A stretch of DNA of 64,000 nt from assembly GCA_964578835.1 (NCBI GenBank), contig CAZOEL010000002.1:62001-126000 (forward strand). The letters are read 5' to 3'. This document shows positions 61,015 to 64,000 of this stretch, piece by piece. The DNA comes from CAZOEL01 sp964578835. Lineage in GTDB: Bacteria > Desulfobacterota > Syntrophobacteria > Syntrophobacterales > Syntrophobacteraceae. The translations under genes were made by a program, and so were the position numbers. The notes below the pieces were generated by a model. That model had not been told where the DNA came from. It made no database searches and saw only the letters and a list, made by a program, of their open reading frames with translations. Within the stretch, counting starts at the first letter, position 1, and each line of letters starts with the position of its first letter.

Positions 61015-62379
61015 TCAATCGTTTAGGTTTCCGACGAGGGCTTTGAAATGGTCTCCTCGTCGAGCATAGCTTTCATATTGATCGAATGACGAGCATGCCG
61101 GGGAGAGCAGGACCACATCTCCCGGAGCCGCCCGTTTAACGGCTTCGCAAAAAGCCTTCTCGAGATCGGGAAAGGACTGAGCTTCGATCTCTCCCTCTAT
61201 TTCTCTCTGGATGCGGGGCGCCGCTTCGCCGTAAGCGAAAGCCGCTTTTCCTCTGCCTTTCATCGATTCCACTATGGGCGCATAGGAGCCCAGCTTGTCT
61301 CTGCCTCCGAGCAACAGGAGGACAGGGCGGTTGAAGCTTTCCAGAGCTTTTACCACCGCGCCTACATTGGTCCCTTTCGAGTCGTCGTAGAAGTCTATGC
61401 CCTTCCAGGCGCCAACCCATTCCACGCGATGGGGCAAGCCTCTATACCCTTTCACAACCTTCTCGATCGGCTCAGCGGAGAGATCCATGGCTGTTGCGGC
61501 CAAAGCCGCAGCCATGATGTTCTCTTCATTGTGAACGCCTTTAAGGGCGCATTCTTCGATGCTGAGGCTAAAACGCTCCCTGCCCGGAGCTTCCACTACG
61601 ATGTGGCTGCCTTCAACCCTTGCCGGGGCCGCGCTATCCTTTCGGCTGTAGATCAAAACTCGTCCCGGCGCCTCGGCGCTCCTTTCCCTGCACAGCGGAT
61701 CGTCTCCGTTGATTATGGCGATATCGCGGCTGCTCTGACGGGCAAACAAAGAAAGCTTGGAATCGGCGTAAGCTGCAAAGCTTGCGTAGCGGTCCAGGTG
61801 ATCTTCCGTAATATTCAGAAGAACGCCGACATCCGGGCGAAACCTGGAAGCGGTGTCCAACTGAAAACTGCTCACCTCCAATATGAGCGCGTCGACTTTC
61901 TCGCCTTCGAGAAGCCATCTGCTGAGCGGAGTGCCGATGTTGCCCCCGACGAAGACCTGCTTCCCAGCGTTTTTGAATATCTCGCCTATGAGAGAAGTGG
62001 TCGTGGTTTTGCCGTTGGTTCCCGTTACGGCCACAACGGGAAGGTCGACTCGACGCCATGCCCAATCGAGCTCGCCCACGACTTCGACCCCATTTGCGGC
62101 GGCCTTGCGAAGGGGCTCAATAGTTTCGGGGACTCCCGGGCTTATTATGATCTGGTCCGCGGTGAGAAAGTCTTCTTCCCTATGCTCGCCCAGCCGCAGA
62201 ACGCAGCCATGTTCCTCCAGCTTGTCCAGGGAACCGTTGAACTGAGAGCGGGGTCTTATATCCGTAGCGACTACGCGCGCGCCTTCCTTCAGTAGTAACT
62301 CGCACACAGAGCGGCCGGATATTCCCATGCCTACCACCAGTGCTCTTTCAGGTAATGAAAACGATTTAAGTGAGCTCAT
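61015..62379 (-). CDS. murD: UDP-N-acetylmuramoylalanine--D-glutamate ligase
   Basis: 454 aa. It adds D-glutamate to UDP-MurNAc-L-Ala. Nucleotide/UDP-binding VVGMGISGRSV at the N terminus, the ATP loop AVTGTNGKTTTTSL, EVSSFQLDTASRFRPDVGVLLNITEDHLDRY, PHRVEWVGAWKGIDFYDDSKGTN and the LLSPACSSFDQYESYARRGDHF ending identify it. The start at 62379 (MSSLKSF) is chosen; ATG 62412 is an alternative and neither has a strong site. murF ends 68 bp upstream; mraY, which usually lies between, is absent. Confidence 0.95.
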   Translation of the reverse strand: MSSLKSFSLPERALVVGMGISGRSVCELLLKEGARVVATDIRPRSQFNGSLDKLEEHGCVLRLGEHREEDFLTADQIIISPGVPETIEPLRKAAANGVEVVGELDWAWRRVDLPVVAVTGTNGKTTTTSLIGEIFKNAGKQVFVGGNIGTPLSRWLLEGEKVDALILEVSSFQLDTASRFRPDVGVLLNITEDHLDRYASFAAYADSKLSLFARQSSRDIAIINGDDPLCRERSAEAPGRVLIYSRKDSAAPARVEGSHIVVEAPGRERFSLSIEECALKGVHNEENIMAAALAATAMDLSAEPIEKVVKGYRGLPHRVEWVGAWKGIDFYDDSKGTNVGAVVKALESFNRPVLLLLGGRDKLGSYAPIVESMKGRGKAAFAYGEAAPRIQREIEGEIEAQSFPDLEKAFCEAVKRAAPGDVVLLSPACSSFDQYESYARRGDHFKALVGNLND

Positions 62380-62447
62380 ACGATTCTTATGGCTCCGAAA
62401 CGATTCTGTCATCTGTTATTGCGCACAAGGCCAATCGGCCTATCAAT

Positions 62448-63848
62448 TCATCCGAAGTTTTGAAGAATTCCCTCCACCACGCGCTCCATAGTCATGGATC
62501 TGGAGCCTTTGACGAGCACCCACGCCTTTTGGGGCAGATGCTCGAGCAGCCACGCTGTCGCCTCCTCATGAGTGAGGGCGTGATGGATGTGTGAAGGAGA
62601 CATTCCCGCGTCACGGGCTGCGGCTGACAATTCTCTGCCCATCTCGCCCATGGTCGCCAAGCGGCTTACGCCAAGAGCTGCAATTTGCTCCCCGACCTCG
62701 CGGTGCAACGAAGCGCTCTGAGGACCCAGTTCTCTCATTTCCCCGAGGACCGCAGCAACGGGTCTGCTTCCGCTCGCCGCCATTATCGCTCGAACGGCTG
62801 CTGTCATCGAACTGGGATTGGCATTATAGGTATCGTCGACGAGAACGCATCCGTCGTTGAAGGGACGCATCTGCATACGCTGCCGCACCGGTTGATGATT
62901 GGAAAGCCCTGCAGCTATGACTTCCGGCTCTACTCCAATCCCCCAGGCCGCCGCCGCAGCCGCTGCGGCATTCTGCACCTGGTGAAGGCCAAGAACGGGA
63001 ATGCGGACAGGAACGACCTTCTCGCCGAACCTCAAATGGAAACTGCTTGCGCCTTCTTCCATTTCCACGTTGCCGACAAGCTGCACATCGGCGGCAGAGC
63101 TACCGAGCGAGTAGGCGATTTTGCGAGCCTTTATCGTCTTTGCAAAGGCCTTTAGCCTTTCGTCATCATGGTTTACGACAGCCAGGTCGTCTCCATCGAG
63201 TGTCTCCCAGAGCTTTCCCTTTTCCTCCAGTACCTTATCGAGCGACTCGAGGCCTTCCAAATGAGCGGGGTGGATGTTGGTGATCAAACCCGCCGTGGGG
63301 CGGCAAATATGCGCAAGGCGCTCCATTTCCCCGGGGATGTTTATGCCCATTTCGATGACTGCGGCCTGATGAGCCGCATTGAGCTTGAGGAGCGTGAGCG
63401 GGGCACCAATGAGGTTATTGAAGTTCCCTTGGTTCTTCAGGACATGGAGGTTTTGGCCGAGTATGCTCGCCACCATCTCCTTTGTGCTCGTTTTTCCATT
63501 GCTCCCGGTTATGCCCACAATCGGAATCGAATGGAGGCTCCTCCAGTATCTCGCGAGCTCTCCAAGCGCAAAAAGCGTATCAGGAGCTTGCACTACGGCG
63601 ATATCCGCATCAGAGGGGATCTGTAATTCCGAAAGCGGACGGGAAGCAAGAATAGCGCTCGCTCCTTTGGCCAAAGCGTCAGGAATGAAGTCATGAGCGT
63701 CATGGCGGTCGCCGACCAGGGCCACAAAACAGCATCCCGGCTCGATGAGTCGGGTGTCAGTCGATATTCCTTTGAGGGTTTTCTCCCGGGTCCCTTTCAA
63801 TAGCTCTCCCCGAGTAGCCTCAATGACTTTTTCAATGGTCCATTGCAT
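62448..63848 (-). CDS. murF: UDP-N-acetylmuramoyl-tripeptide--D-alanyl-D-alanine ligase
   Basis: 466 aa. It adds D-Ala-D-Ala to the muramyl tripeptide, the last cytoplasmic step. DSRLIEPGCCF-type start (STDTRLIEPGCCFVALVGDRHDAHDF), the ATP loop GITGSNGKTSTKEM, the ATP/UDP segment NFNNLIGAPLTLL, YNANPSSM and LGEMRELG with GSRSMTMERVV at the end are typical. ATG 63848. The upstream 150 bp to the window edge does not obviously contain the end of murE. Confidence 0.95.
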   Translation of the reverse strand: MQWTIEKVIEATRGELLKGTREKTLKGISTDTRLIEPGCCFVALVGDRHDAHDFIPDALAKGASAILASRPLSELQIPSDADIAVVQAPDTLFALGELARYWRSLHSIPIVGITGSNGKTSTKEMVASILGQNLHVLKNQGNFNNLIGAPLTLLKLNAAHQAAVIEMGINIPGEMERLAHICRPTAGLITNIHPAHLEGLESLDKVLEEKGKLWETLDGDDLAVVNHDDERLKAFAKTIKARKIAYSLGSSAADVQLVGNVEMEEGASSFHLRFGEKVVPVRIPVLGLHQVQNAAAAAAAAWGIGVEPEVIAAGLSNHQPVRQRMQMRPFNDGCVLVDDTYNANPSSMTAAVRAIMAASGSRPVAAVLGEMRELGPQSASLHREVGEQIAALGVSRLATMGEMGRELSAAARDAGMSPSHIHHALTHEEATAWLLEHLPQKAWVLVKGSRSMTMERVVEGILQNFG

Positions 63849-64000
63849 ACGAATCGTTTCTCTCGATATGGATTGCGACAGCTGAGGGGCCGATTGATAT
63901 TTGCGGAGCTGCGGCCGCGCTCAGGCGTTCGGGTTCACTTTAAAGCTCGATAACCAGGTCTTTCTTGTTTGCGCCCTGAAGTTGGAAGCCGTGACGTTAC
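63849..64000. other. Window edge upstream of murF
   Basis: 152 bp. On the minus strand every frame has a stop codon within this stretch, and none of the possible tails resembles a MurE C terminus. Confidence 0.4.

Noticed and set aside
63936..64000. Possible end of murE
   Set aside because: All three minus-strand frames are interrupted near the edge and none looks like a MurE tail.

Overview
The window looks like one chromosomal contig stretch, with two 100-N scaffold gaps, from a motile Gram-negative anaerobe. The best guess is the Desulfobacterota (old Deltaproteobacteria), Syntrophobacteria-like. This is inferred from the mix of SurA, RodZ and PlsB with a dcw cluster, chemotaxis genes with several MCPs, SelA, GatCA, a CcdA/TlpA pair and a sigma-54-type promoter. 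No rRNA, tRNA, CRISPR array, prophage or transposase gene was seen.

Layout. 0-2.6 kb: cheW, cheR and cheB. 2.9-4.4 kb: a tyrosine phenol-lyase. 4.5-12.8 kb: ilvE (-), plsB (-), recN, an ATP-grasp gene (-) and a LUD-domain gene, separated by palindromic repeats. 12.9-28.1 kb: an accessory region with mostly widely spaced single genes. It holds an Asp-tailed secreted protein, a Gly-rich protein, a lipoprotein, two EF-hand proteins, a Lys/Glu/Ala-rich protein behind a sigma-54 promoter, a VanX-like dipeptidase and a FecR-type protein with 29-residue tandem repeats. Also there are an orphan receiver, an MCP and an MFS transporter. 28.9-32.1 kb: exported beta-carbonic anhydrase, a putative zinc protease, gatC and gatA. 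32.3-41.5 kb, all minus strand: mfd, a SurA-like chaperone, rodZ, recO, ccdA, tlpA and glgC. 41.7-46.2 kb: selA, an ftsH paralogue and a putative acetate/succinate-type transporter. 46.3-49.9 kb: two tandem near-identical MCPs, the second broken by an assembly gap. 50.5-53.4 kb: a DnaJ-type gene and a radical SAM gene. 53.6-63.8 kb: dcw cluster on the minus strand in the order murF, murD, ftsW, murC, murB, ftsQ, ftsA, ftsZ.

How the parts connect. CheR here has the loop length seen in receptor-tethering CheR enzymes, and both tandem MCPs end in DFKDF, a candidate CheR/CheB docking pentapeptide. The dcw cluster lacks mraY and murG at the places where they normally lie, although the remaining genes are tightly packed. 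At least six families of small palindromic or MITE-like repeats fill the intergenic spaces; one copy provides the stop codon of a transporter gene.

Limits. Everything was read by eye from the sequence. Family names rest on recognised motifs, not on searches. Start codons were chosen from visible ribosome-binding sites. Promoters and terminators are sequence matches only.
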